Assembly: GCA_030248195.1 (NCBI GenBank)
Contig: JASAND010013540.1
Location: forward strand, 1 to 64,000
DNA from: Trissonchulus latispiculum
Lineage: Eukaryota > Nematoda > Enoplea > Enoplida > Ironidae
Length of the DNA: 64,000 nt
Direction of reading: 5' to 3'
The notes under the pieces: generated by a model
What the model was told of the DNA's origin: nothing
The model's input: the letters and a program-made list of their open reading frames with translations, nothing else
The model's database searches: none
Part shown: one piece after another, positions 53,057 to 63,759 of the stretch
Layout: each line of letters opens with the position of its first letter
How positions within the stretch are numbered: position 1 is the stretch's first letter
Program-made: the position numbers and the translations under genes

Positions 53057-54494
53057 TTACGAATATATACTCCTTACGTTAATTAAAGAAAAAGCAAGAA
53101 AAATTTTATTCACAGCGCTCTGGTTGGTAAGTCCTAGTTTTTCGTAGTAATGGTTCCGTTTTCTTGGCCATCTGGATGGGCACCAGGTTTCGCAGGACGT
53201 AAACTGATCTGACCATTTGATCAGATCCGATGTTTCGGTCTCACGGCGACGGAATAGTTCTGTACGAAGGTCTCGGTCAGCGGCCCTTTCACTCTCCGTT
53301 AGATCTGGCCGAGCAAACGGGCGAAACTTGGTAGGAGGCGGATCCTTATCACTCTGTAGGAGCCCAGTAGCACCCCTGAGAACTGCATTTCGTTCGGTAA
53401 CAAAATTCTCACGAAAACACACCTTCAGGATTCGACGCCCTGGTGTACGCCCTTCGCGGAACGTGGATACAACTGAAGACTCGGGGATGGACAGCTGTTG
53501 GCAATATGAAGCAATTTTACTAAAATCAATAGCGTTCTGTTCTATAGGATTTTTATGGATGGTTTCCGGTAGCCCCACAATCACCACATTGTTTTTCTTG
53601 TGGCCTTTTCGAGGTACTCCTTCATGAATTCCATGACAGCTTTGGTGGCCTCCTCAGTCGCAGCTTTCGTTGCCGAAGAGACAATTCGTTCGATGACTTC
53701 TTTAATGATAGACGCCGATTGAGGGAATGGCGGTGGAGAATTTGCCGTGGCAGACGCGTAACACCACACTTTTCCGTGTTGGCTAAGTTTAAGCAAATTA
53801 GCTTTTACCGGTTCATACAACTTAAGCCCGGTTCATACTTGTCTCTGAGTCTCTGTCTTTATGTCCTTGTCTCTATGTCTCTGTCCTTTTGTCTCTAATC
53901 TGATAAAGACAAGACGTTCATACTTAAAAGGACAAAAGGACAGAGACTCGGTCATGTGACAACTATTAACTAATTCAAATTCCATTGGTCACTGGATTTA
54001 ATCAAAACCGAACAAAACCTTTTTCAAATTGACTAATATCTTCTTAATGTCGCTGCCCCGTTTACTACTAAACTTATATATGAAAACTGACTTTAAAATT
54101 TGATACAAGTGCAGTTACCTTAAAATATTTAACTTAACTGACTGCTCACGTGATATTATTCTATGTTCTGATTGTCTGTCTCTTAAGGACAGACAGAAAA
54201 GTTGAGCATTGTTCAACTTCGCTTAGAGACACTTACGGACAGCTTACAGACAAAAGGACAAAAAGACAGAGACAGGTATGAACCGTATAGAGACAGAGAC
54301 ATCGAGACAGAGACTAAGAGACAGAGACTAAGAGACAGAGACTCAGAGACAAGTATGAAACGGGCTTTAGGTACGGAGATCGTACACACATAGTTACCGG
54401 GGGAATCATTAATAATCAGGCTGAACTCGGCAATGGACGCGACACCAATGCATTCGTAATGCACAAAAGAAAGGCATAAGGAGCATTGGACCAT
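53057..54494 (-). pseudogene. LINE ORF1 remnant: PHD finger and RNA-binding domain, split by an insertion
   Basis: The N-terminal piece (54494-54374) reads VQCSLCLSFVHYECIGVAS and, further on, NYVCT, part of a PHD-type finger (C-x2-C, H-x2-C, final C). The insertion 53821-54370 follows; the reading resumes LYEPVKANLLKLSQHGKVW, then a helical segment. A frameshift near 53600 leads to VVIVGLPETIHKNP, opening the RRM-like domain that matches NLVMAGLP in the LINE at 29897. The finger and RNA-binding domain fit CR1-type ORF1 proteins. Confidence 0.75.
53821..54370. mobile_element. Inverted-repeat MITE rich in GAGACAGAGAC words
   Basis: CTTAAGCCCGGTTCATACTT (53821) mirrors AAGTATGAAACGGGCTTTAG (to 54370), and the repeats extend through GTCTCTGAGTCTCTGTC, about 38 bases. 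Internal words of AGACAGAGAC and GTCTCTGTC type fill 53850-53960 and 54175-54350. Removing it rejoins the LINE ORF1, which shows insertion. I could not identify a clear target duplication. Confidence 0.8.
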
Positions 54495-55254
54495 ACAGGA
54501 AAGTTACCTTTCCACAGTGGACTGAATGTATTGTAAGGGAAGCGCGACCTCACGAACCTCAAGCCACGAATCTTCTGAAGTGCAAGACAACTTTTGAGGC
54601 AATTGCAAATTATGCATGAGCAGTGAGCACCGTATAAAAATTAGACTAAAAATCTTGGTTTCAAGCCTAACATTTTCTAAAATTTATTTAATGACACTGC
54701 AAAACACGGTATTCGTAGAGACAGTTTTCTGGATCCCTGAATTAGTAAAGTTTAAATCAAGATTAAAAGTCTGTATCCGTCATGAATGTTTGTACCTTCA
54801 GAGCTGTTCTACTGTACCTAATTTGTTACCGGCCAACTTTTTCAAAAGGTTTATCCTTCTCATAATGAATAATTTGGAGGACTCGTATCGTATCTTCTGG
54901 AACTAGTTTATGCTTAAATAACTTCTTTTCGACACATCCACTCCGAATCACAGCCTACAGCCCCTACGTTTCTACACATAATAGACTGCCATTTGTTGCG
55001 GAGCGCGGAAAATATTTTTCTTTTCGTTTATTTACATGACAATTTGAGGCTGAAGTACTGAGAAGGCAAGTTTGCTAAGACGCTGGGGTGCGTTGCTTAA
55101 TCGTAGAAGCTAGTTAGCTGACTGGTAGCTGAGTGAGACAGACTTGGACCCGTTGCGTTGAAGCAATACATGCACACTGTTTAGTGCATTGAAGCGTTTT
55201 TCTGGGACGGTTTGTTGATTTCGCCGGCTTGCAATTGCTTAACTGCATTTCGTC
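54495..55254. other. No gene seen; upstream region of the calexcitin-like gene
   Basis: A 96-codon plus-strand frame at 54616-54906 has no family I recognise. The promoter and 5' untranslated sequence of the gene starting at 55255 should lie within the last few hundred bases; no TATA box stands out. Confidence 0.35.
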
Positions 55255-58200
55255 ATGACTGCACCTCATCCCTACCTCAAGTCTAAATGGGAACATTTCT
55301 TTTACATGTTTCTAGGTAATGATTCATTTATATCAATCTTGCACGCAGTAGTTTGACTGTTTACTTGAGGCTTAGAAATCACTGAACGCTGCGACGTGCT
55401 ACGGAGGCGTTATGTTAACAACTAAAAAGCGAAAGAAAAGCTTGGTTGTGAAAGCTAAACTGATGTCGCAATTGTAGGGTGTCACGTTGAGTGATGGAAC
55501 CGGATCAGTTAGACTTGACCCGGTGACCCGGATTCCCAGAAAATCCCAAAATTCTTCAAAAACTTTTGATTTTGCCTACGAAAACTAATTTTTTGTTTCT
55601 ATGCTATGCTCCATCATAATCCCCGAACATATCTATGACATGTATTTACTCCTGTTTTATGAAAACTATTAAGGACTGCAGTATTTTATAAACTAATGCA
55701 GAAATTCGTTGCCAAAACCAGTTAATTATCCGCCTGCAAAATATTGCAGTGGCCAATAAGAGTATATACTTATCCTTAAAAAAGCACTAGGCACTTTAGA
55801 AATTTTGAAATTTAGAGTTTTATTTTTTTTTATTTTTTTTGGTGAGGGCTCGACACCGTTTAAGCACCACGTGGGGCCTGTCAGGTGTTTCTCTCCGCAG
55901 ACCAAAAACGGACAAGAGGCGGAGAGAAGAAGACTACGGATAGAAAACGTAGTCCCCAAGCCAAGCCGGCGTACGGTTATTGCAGTCTCGCCCAGGGCAA
56001 CCTGTCTTGTTGTTTCCAACACAGGTAGCCCCCCGCATACCTGTAGAGACTAGGATGGCTGAAACCTACAAGAGCCCACTTGGAAGGCAATTGGAACAAA
56101 AAAAAACTGGCTGCAGAATAGGGTCGGAAGGGAGGCCAAGTCTTAGATAGGAAAGTGAGGAAACGTCCGCTGCTGTCTGGAGTTGTGCTTAGAAAGTATG
56201 TATTTGTGAAAGTAGGAAAATTGTATTTTTGTCTTGTGTTATTTTATTTCAAACTTGATTGAGGTACAGACATAGACACAGTGGGACCTTTTTCACCCAC
56301 CATGTCTAATGCCTGCCCTCAACCAACTATTACAACCTTGTCCTTAGCTGCTGACATTAACTGCAGCAGAAACTTGGCAGCAAGCCTCTGCCGGTCAGCG
56401 AAATGTGCCACTCAATTTAACTGAAGGAAACACAAAACTTAGCTTTAAAGCAAACAGTCCTGATTCTTTCCACTCTTTCTGGATTATTTTCTTTGGCCCA
56501 CGTCCATTTGCACAGGCGACTTGTGACTCCATTCTCCCCATTGTGCTATTTTAGATTGACTGAAAAACAAATGAGGAAGGGAGAGACAGAGAGGTTTTTA
56601 CTTTCCAAGATATTATACAAACGAGAAAGCGTATCCAAGACTGCAGCTTTTATTTAAACCGTTTGCATCAGATAATTTTAGCCATAAAAGAGTATGAACA
56701 AGTTTTCTGATCTTAACCGGTGGTCGAGTTGAGTTCAGCGGCCGATCCAGCCTCAATTTCAAATGATAGAAAACTAAAACCAAATTGTTTAATTAGATTC
56801 TAAAATAAACTTATCTTTGCAACCTTCCTTCTTGCGTGCTGGATCGAATCAAAATTCTAGAGTTTTATTTGAATTGCATAATTTGATCAGCTATCATTAA
56901 AATTTGGCAAAAATATACAATAATCATGGAACTGATAGAGCTAAACAAAATTCCGCCGGAGACCAGATTTTAATAACCTAGGCTGCGGAAATCTCAAGTG
57001 TACAGTAAAATATATGAAAACATCAAGTTGTGTACGGAAATATGATCAAGATTATTATGAACAAAAACGAAACCTGAAATTTTAGTTTTAGAAGCAAAAA
57101 GTTCCAAAAATGCTGGTAAATTTAGAAAACCTGGTCCAGATCGGGTCGAAGCTCTTGACCCGGTGACCCGGTGACTCGGTTCAAAAAGTGACCCGAACTG
57201 ACCCGGTGACCCGGTTCCATCGCTGGTCACGTTCTTTTTATCGAAGTAACCTTAGTCACTTCGATTTAACGGAATGCAGACTCACTCGAAGTTGTGACCG
57301 TAGTGTAAGGGAAGCAGGCATAGGAAGGACTGAGAAGCCTGATATGGGAGTTCGCCTGAAGGCCCGGTGGTGTAGTGGCTTAGCATGTCTGACTTCGAAG
57401 CATAAGGGCCGTGGTCCGATCCCCGGTGGGGCCGAATCTTAACATTCAATGCCGTAATGTTTTATTCTCGTCACCAGTAGCGCGGTGCGCGTAGAGAGAA
57501 GGGAAGACGGAGGTTCTGCTTTTACTCATGATTGAAAGTAAAGAATTGGCCCAGCCGGCGATCGAATCAAGGCCATTCAGACCTGCTAGCTCTAGATCAC
57601 TGGGCCATCAGCTGAACTCCCATATCAGGCTTATCAGTTTTTCCTATGCCTGTTTTCCTTACAGTAGGAAATTCTTAATTTTTCAAAACCATTGATAAAA
57701 AATTTGAATTATTTCGAAATTCTGAGACAAGTTTTAATACAAACCACGTTAAATAGGTTTAGGTTATCCTCCTGGAAAAGTTCCGCCCAATTCCCAAGCA
57801 ATCTCAGAATTGATTTAGGAAAGCACCCCCTTCTCCCAAACAGCTGACTCTGTGTCAAGTCAATGTATGGCCTTCACGAAATTTGCCAAATTAGGATTAA
57901 ATACATAAATAAATAATTAAGTAGACCACTATTTGGCTTGTCCCCAGCTTGTCAACTCTCCCTTTAATCAACTCCAATTTCTTTAAGTGTAAGTTGTAGC
58001 ATGTAAGTTGTAGCACTGCCAGCAGTGCCCTCAAAGATTTGTATGCACACTAGCAGGCGAAGCTCCGAGTGAAGGGCACAGCTGCTACAACTGGCTTGGA
58101 TATGGATCAAAAATCCAGAAGACCTGCAGAAGTCTCCTATATGCCATGTCTTCAGAGACTGGCATTTTAGTAATTTAGGTATCTTCGCATTTTAGTAATT

Positions 58201-59507
58201 TGTATACTATCCAACCTAATTTGCATATTTCTTTCGGCGAAAAGTATATAAGGAGAGAAAGTCTTGACCATTGCAGGCAGTTCTGCTGGCTGTCAGCAGC
58301 CTCACTGCATACTCCGACAAGAGAGCAGCGATGGCTTACTGTGCAATACAATTGTACTCCACGCTACATCGTACAGTAATTGTACTGCACGGTGTAGCGT
58401 GTAATTCAGTTGTGCGTTTGCGGTTGTAGCATGGTTCGACACACTGAGCCATGTAATAATTAGAGTTATCACCTGTTAGTCCATGCTTTTTTAACAGCAT
58501 TCCAGTTAATTATTTTTCATATCATCCTTGCATTTTCTTATTAGTCAGTCGAATTTAGCAGCTTTAACTTTCACAAACACTTTTAGTTAATTAATTGAAA
58601 CAGAAATTATTCAAGTCTTTAACCATGTGCAAGATTTGGTCTGAAAAAAATCAGTTTAGTACAAAATTACTGAAAATAGAATTTGTAGAGATTGTGAGAA
58701 ACTTAATCTGAATTTAAACTTCAAGTAAAATGAAACTGAAATTAAAATTAGTTTCAATTCCTGTTTTCCATGTCAACTTCTATACACCACTGCAAGGACA
58801 ATATTATGTTTAAATTAATTAGGTTTATAAAAGCTCAGGATCATTAAACCTAATCATTAGTCAGGATAGAGTAGGCCTTCCCTGTGAAAAACCGATTGAC
58901 CTGAAAATGAGTTTCTTTCCTTTCTTTCAGATACAAACAAGAACAAAGTGATTGACTGGAATGATTTTGAAATCCTCTTTGACGTATGTTTCAAATTTGA
59001 GATCCATTGATTTCGTTTTGGAGCGTATCGCCGGTTTTATTGTTTCCGATATTTCCTGCACTTATGTAATTTGCTGACCGCTGTTGGTGTGCGATTATGA
59101 CACTAAGAAGTTCAAATACTCCCTCGCCTGTCTCAGCTAAATACACCAGAAATCGCGAAAAGATTGCACAACAGCACATAGGTCTGCCATCACACCTTTG
59201 TTGATCTATATGTCCTACTGTAGGTTTTGTAGAACAACTGTAGTTTAAACAAGTGCCAACTGTACTTTCAGAAAATTAAGGAGACGAGAGGTGAAGACTC
59301 ACAGGAATACAAGATTGTTGCTGATGCAATGCGTGCTGTATGGAAGGGATTGCAGCACGAGATAAAAGGATTAGATATTGCAGCAGTAAGCATTATTATT
59401 TCAATGAAATCTATTGTTCTGTTGTGCTAGTTTTCGTACTTCGCAAAAAGTTGGCGAACTTCACTAAAATCTACGCGAAATTACCAAGCTCCACTTTATT
59501 CAAATCT

Positions 59508-59597
<90 letters not shown>

Positions 59598-62500
59598 CAA
59601 TCAATCAATCAATCAATCAATCACTCAAATCAATTAATTCAATCTTCACTTTATTTTTCAAATTGTTGCAGCTATAAACCCTAGTTATAGTAAAACAACT
59701 TTTAAACATTTATTCCATCTAAAGATAAGTAATGTATTCTTGTTATGTGAACTCTTGTTTCAGCCTACAGACCAGGAGGCGACAATATCAGTGCAGGAAT
59801 GGAACAAGATGTGGGAGCACTACGACCCCAAAAGGATGCAGATCTGGCAGTGGGAATATCTCAAATACATGTTCTTTATCATGGACACGAATGGTTTTAC
59901 GTTAATGTTATTTTTGAGAACTCGACTCATGCTTACCTAGTCATGATGCTAGTTTTCCGCTAAATGAACAGTGAAAAGTTGAAAACAAATGAAATAAGTC
60001 AAAAGGCATCAAGTGGTTCCCGCCCGACACTTTTCCGTTTATAGAAAGGGCTCAATTTCTGTAGGAATGCCTTCATGTACATGCTTTGAGCCTGTTTGTA
60101 TTAGCTCCCAGCTCAATGAGTGCTTTCGAATGATGCCCATATAAGCCCGATCTGAAAACTTTCAATTTTTAACAATTTTGACCGAGTTTGGCCATTTTGA
60201 CCCCTTTGAGGCCCCGTAACTCATGTTTCCTACATTTTGGTGTTTTGGCCCTATTACAGTTTTTTATCGGCGCAACGAGAGCTTTCAAATGATATCCATA
60301 TTGGTGGGTTTCCGACAACTTTTATTTTTGACCCATTTTGACCGTTTCTGGCCATTTTTGACCCCTTTGGTGCTCCGTAACTCATTTTTCCTACATTTTG
60401 ACGCGTTGTCCCTATTACAAATTTTTATCCACGCAACGAGAGCTGTCGAATGCTATCCATATTGGGGGGTTTCCGTTACTTTCAATTTTGACCATTTGCA
60501 GCATCACCGTATCGAGTACTTGCATATTGCGCAGCACTATTGTGCCCAGGTGCCCGGAGGGTCTTCCCGCATCGGGTGTCACCCTACATGCAAAAGTTCA
60601 GGCCAACTAGTTGACTCTAGCTCGAGATAAAGGCGGAAAACCCCTTCAAACGGCCGTTTTGGCCGTTTTGGGCCATTTTTGACCGTTTTTCGCCTCATAA
60701 CTCAAAATAGGTACATTTTCAGGCATTGACCCAATTACAACTCTTTCATTACTCGCCGAGAGCTTTCGAATGACACCAAAATTAGCTCATTAGGACAACT
60801 TTTAATTTTACTCATTTTTACTCACGGGGTTGCTCCGAAAGCACCTCTGCTCTCCCGGGGCTCCCCGCGCTTCCGGGAGCAGTTCAGGTCCATGCTCAGA
60901 TCCCTTGCAGATCCCATCGCGGCCAAAGTCACGATATTGTCACGTCGATATTGATCCGTCTTACTAGATAGTAGCAGAATGCGGACGTAACCCGGCTCGA
61001 ACTCCACGCGATTGCGCTTGATGCCGTGTAACTCGCTGGATCTGAAGAAACCATGAAATCCAATGCTGACCAACGCGGCAAAGCGGAGGTCGACCGGGCT
61101 AGAGGAGAAACCGAGAAGCTTACAGATACGTACGACTGCGCTAGTGGCAAGGGCGGACTGCGGCCGCCTGGGCGGAGGCTGACGCTTGGAGGTTTCCAAA
61201 ATCGCCTTGCACAGAAAGGTAAATCCCTGAAGCCGGAAACATGATGAACCCATTGTATAGCGGACCATGCTTTCTGAAACGCAGCGTGAGAGACATCGTT
61301 AGCTAAGCGGTCCGTCAAGAAAAGGGCGATTAGGCCTGGAGGCATGGAACGCTGTGAGACGAGGCCCAGCTCTGAAACCTCAGAAAGGCAGACTGATATT
61401 GGCGTGTAGTATTCGGGGCCATGCAGCACAAAAACATTTGGGAAGCCCGACGACGATATCATGCAAAGAAAAGAAGGTGGGACATCGTGACGAGCAGAGA
61501 AGGCGCGCTGGAGAGCTAAAAGACAATGTAAAGAACGGTTAAAATATACTGCAAGAGAGCAAAAGTACTACCGACAAGGCAAAACAAAAGCTAGCTTTCC
61601 ACCGAAAGCTGCAGAAGCCCACCGGCAAAAAAGGCGAAACACAAACTGGAAACAAGGAAACGCAAACCGCAGTTACTAAACACTAGTGCACTGGTAAGAA
61701 AGGATACGCATACCGCAATACTAAACAACAGTGCTGCCGCGATCAGCACAAGTAAGAGGCAGGGTGGGGGGCACCACTGTATACGGAGAAGAGAATGCCT
61801 AGAGTGGCGAACGCACTGCGGACACTGCGAGTACCACCAATATGCAAATTAGCTCCTTATGCAAAGTCCTCTGATAACCTGCGTTATTTAGCTAATACGC
61901 TACTGAAAACAACAACAAACAGTTTATTAGGCAACGCTAGGTACTAGGCATTGTAGAGGTACAAAAGTAGGGCTAGTGTTGAGAGGCATCAAGCTTAACT
62001 GCCATCGCAATACCTTGAAAATGCTTAAAGACAGGGACAGTGTCAGAGACAAGGACAGGGGCAACTGGAGAGGAAGGAAATTCTCTAACTTTCCGTTAAA
62101 TGAACAGTGAAAAGTTGAAAACAAATGAAAAGAGCATTTATTTAAAGTCAAACTTATGCACAAAGTTTTTTATTTCTACACGTAGTTATCATCTTTCAAA
62201 AACCTCTTGCTTGCTCACATCTACAAACCGTTGACTGATCCGCTCTCAATTTCTGCATATCGGTGTTTCAAATAATGCCAAACTGTGGAAATTGAGTTAG
62301 GGAACGAAATAGGCAACGGCATTTGAATATAACTGTATAGCTAGCGGAGTCCTGTACCTGTTGTATCGCTTAGTTACTGATAAGCTGATTACTGGTTTAA
62401 TTTTTTGAGTGAGAATAATACTAATAGCCACCGCCGTGTTGTAGCAATTTATGACTAATGAATGGCTTAATCCAGTCATTATCTTTATCGTTTACAACAG

Positions 62501-63410
62501 CTTAACACGTGGGATCATTGGGAATGGTCCGGGACCCCACAAAAATTGCAAATTCTGTACATGGACTAGAAAACTCAGAGTCAAGAAATAGAGGGCAACG
62601 CCAAAAAGGTCTGGTCAGGCAGATATATCAAATACATTACTGACAGAAAATTTTCCGATTTCGCTATAAATCACATATTAGCAACTGGTTTCTTTCAAAC
62701 TAAATAAAAACTTAGATTCATTTTTTTCACAACGTTCACAGACGCCTCGCAAAGTTGCTAACCTGACGGCATTTTGGGCAAGGGGTGGCTGAAGTTTTTG
62801 AGTTTTCTGCTGACAGCTACAAATTAAAGTCTTGAATTGCACACTGATGTCTCTTACTATGCGTAAATATATGAAAAATATATTTAGTAAAAAGTAAAGC
62901 AAAATTTTGTTCAGTTTTTGCTGTCAGAAACGCAAAATTGGGTTCATGTTAAAAGTAGTAAATTTTTCAATTCCCCGAATTCATAACAAGGAAGTACCCA
63001 ATCGATAGGTCTCATCATTTTAATTTTCTTTTTCTAATTCCAATAAGTCATGCTTCTGCGATGAGATACATTCCATCGTAATTTAGCACATGCCGACTTT
63101 GAGCAGTGTTTGAGCATCTTTCTTGGATTAGTTGAAGACCAAAGCATTGTTCCTTCAAATGTAACTACCAGGAGAAGCAAAAGCAGCACGCGTGAATTGG
63201 CTCAGTCTCCTTGGTACTGTGCGTTTACGAATTCTTTTCCCAGTTTTTGAATAAACATCCAGATATGTCACGAATCATCGCATTTGTTTAAATATGACCC
63301 TCTGTATTTTAGGAGATAAGTTCATTGACAAAGCTGAATATGCAGTCGTCTTGCAAATGTATGGAATTAAGAAGGAGGATGCCTTAGATAGCTTTGATAA
63401 ATTTGCCACG
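55255..63410 (+). CDS. Calexcitin-like / sarcoplasmic calcium-binding EF-hand protein (5 exons, 3' end beyond window)
   Basis: Exons: 55255-55315, 58931-58983, 59272-59385, 59764-59893 and 63313-63410. Phases agree at every junction (1, 0, 0, 1, then open in phase 0), all with GT-AG. Together they give 152 residues starting MTAPHPYLKSKWEHFFYMFL. The first EF loop, residues 21-32 (DTNKNKVIDWND), crosses the first junction. A helix with AMRAVWKGLQ, then TISVQEWNKMWE near 83-94, marks a second hand with a poor loop. The third loop, residues 117-128 (DTNGDKFIDKAE), crosses the fourth junction. A fourth, usually non-binding, hand would follow DSFDKFAT. Order and spacing fit the calexcitin/SCP family of about 190 residues: cytosolic calcium buffers or sensors. 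The remaining 35-40 residues must lie right of the window. All introns except the short ones hold mobile elements. Confidence 0.9.
55489..57225. mobile_element. Non-autonomous hAT-like element, GACCCGGTG arrays, duplication GTCACGTT
   Basis: GAGTGATGGAACCGG at the left mirrors CCGGTTCCATCGCTG at the right with one or two mismatches. GTCACGTT flanks both sides (55481-55488 and 57226-57233). Subterminal GACCCGGTGACCCGG words occur at 55515-55535 and 57155-57210. The 1.7-kb interior has no transposase; 55840-56050 is a more GC-rich stretch that I cannot assign. It sits in intron 1 of the calexcitin-like gene. Confidence 0.9.
57304..57663. mobile_element. Inverted-repeat element with a tRNA-like sequence in each arm
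   Basis: TGTAAGGGAAGCAGGCATAG (57304) mirrors CCTATGCCTGTTTTCCTTACA (ending 57663; one base over quoted in parts), and both continue with AAGCCTGATATGGGAGTTC. GTAG lies on both sides, a possible 4-bp duplication. Inside, the plus strand at 57361-57433 reads GGCCCGGTGGTGTAGTGGCT, with an A-box-like GTGTAGTGGCTTAGCATG, then a B-box-like TGGTCCGATCCC and GGGGCC closing the stem. The minus strand near 57615-57545 has the matching GGCCCAGTGATCTAG and TTGATTCGATCGCC. Each arm thus holds a tRNA-like pol III promoter. Confidence 0.7.
57664..58930 (+). other. Intron 1 sequence; TATA-like site and hairpin
   Basis: TATATAAGG at 58245-58253 is followed by GC-balanced sequence and an ATG at 58331 with a 32-codon frame, which might be an internal promoter. 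A near-perfect hairpin, ACGCTACATCGTACAG against CTGCACGGTGTAGCGT, spans 58361-58400. Nothing else is recognisable in this part of the intron. Confidence 0.35.
59503..59632. repeat. (TCAA)n microsatellite
   Basis: About thirty TCAA units with two interruptions (near 59596 and 59624) in intron 3 of the calexcitin-like gene. Confidence 0.95.
60180..60830. repeat. Degenerate tandem repeat, unit about 170-180 bp
   Basis: GTAACTCAT, CCTACATTTTG, CCCTATTACA, GAGAGCTTTC(A/G)AATGA and CCATATTGG recur in this order from 60195, from 60370 and, more diverged, from 60690. The interval 60500-60640 interrupts the array. The GAGAGCTTTCGAATGA phrase resembles words in the TATAG families and in the arrays at 8302 and 28870. 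Confidence 0.6.
60835..61460 (-). pseudogene. Tyrosine recombinase fragment (DIRS/Crypton-like)
   Basis: The minus strand first reads an N-terminal helical domain (IALFLTDRLANDVSHAAFQK, then AWSAIQWVHHVSGF); a frameshift near 61225 leads to FTFLCKAILETSKRQPPPRR and then the catalytic domain: RFAALVSIGFHGFFRSSELH, where the Arg of FFRSSEL is the first catalytic residue, and LLLSSKTDQYRRDNIVTLA, where the Lys of SKTDQYR is the beta-hairpin lysine. The distal HxxR and Tyr boxes are missing, because sequence changes to tandem repeat near 60835. Such recombinases mobilise DIRS, Ngaro and Crypton elements by strand exchange. No reverse transcriptase is nearby, so the class is open. Dead copy. Confidence 0.75.
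62131..63312 (+). other. Remainder of intron 4; nothing recognised
   Basis: AT-rich sequence between the direct repeat and the exon at 63313. A minus-strand frame at 62678-62902 has no recognisable features. Confidence 0.4.
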
Positions 63411-63460
63411 GTAAGACAAAATTATTATTATTTTAACTAATATCAAATGTAAACTAGTTT

Positions 63461-63759
63461 GCCACTAGGCACACTGTATGTTATCAGAGCAAAACTATGC
63501 TCTGCTCGCTAACGGCCCACCTCCCCCCGTTAATTAGACCCATCACTTCAAAGAATTTCGTGCGCTATGTTTGTGTTCTAAAGCTGGAAGCAGGCACAAA
63601 ATTCGCTAACACACTGCTTGAGCACATTATCATAGAGCGAGTGAGCGTAGACTAGGTACTGATTTGCGGGGGGAGGTCACTAGGGTCTGATTTGCGGGTA
63701 GGGCCGTTAGCGAACAGAGCATAGTTTTTGCTCTGATAACATAGACTGTGCCTAGTGGC
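63461..63759. mobile_element. 299-bp MITE with 58-bp inverted repeats
   Basis: GCCACTAGGCACACTGTATG at the left is matched by the right arm ending GTGCCTAGTGGC, continuing through AGAGCAAAACTATGCTCTG and TCGCTAACGGCCC with about five mismatches in 58. It lies about 50 bases after the fifth exon of the calexcitin-like gene, in intron 5. I see no target duplication. The remaining 63760-64000 shows no exon. Confidence 0.8.

Larger units (their letters stand above)
50147..54494 (-). mobile_element. Decayed CR1/L2-like LINE, nearly full length
   Basis: Order on the minus strand: ORF1 (54494-53060), endonuclease remnants (53060-52440), linker and reverse transcriptase (52360-50324), 3' untranslated region and a tail of ATAATAATAATAATAA type at 50147-50175. 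The tail matches the 3' microsatellite habit of CR1/L2 LINEs. It carries a later insertion at 53821-54370. Its 3' end lies about 200 bases from the right end of the 6-kb element. Confidence 0.85.
59954..62130. mobile_element. 2.1-kb intron insertion between 41-bp direct repeats, with a tyrosine recombinase remnant
   Basis: A 41-base sequence containing AAATGAACAGTGAAAAGTTG is at 59954-59994 and again at 62090-62130, with one mismatch. Between the copies are a tandem repeat (60180-60830), a recombinase remnant (60835-61460) and unassigned sequence (61465-62089). The repeats may be a long target duplication, the direct repeats of a YR-type element, or a segmental event. It lies in intron 4 of the calexcitin-like gene. 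Confidence 0.65.

Noticed and set aside
57361..57433. Functional tRNA gene
   Set aside because: Boxes and a partial acceptor stem are present, but pairing is imperfect and the sequence recurs in inverse inside one repeat element. It was called a tRNA-like part of that element instead.
59340..59684. 114-residue frame with Asn-Gln-Ser-Ile repeats
   Set aside because: It is the (TCAA)n microsatellite joined to the end of a true exon in a different frame.
60929..61462. 177-residue frame as one protein
   Set aside because: Only its first third resembles a recombinase N-terminus; the rest is the shadow frame of the catalytic domain after a frameshift.
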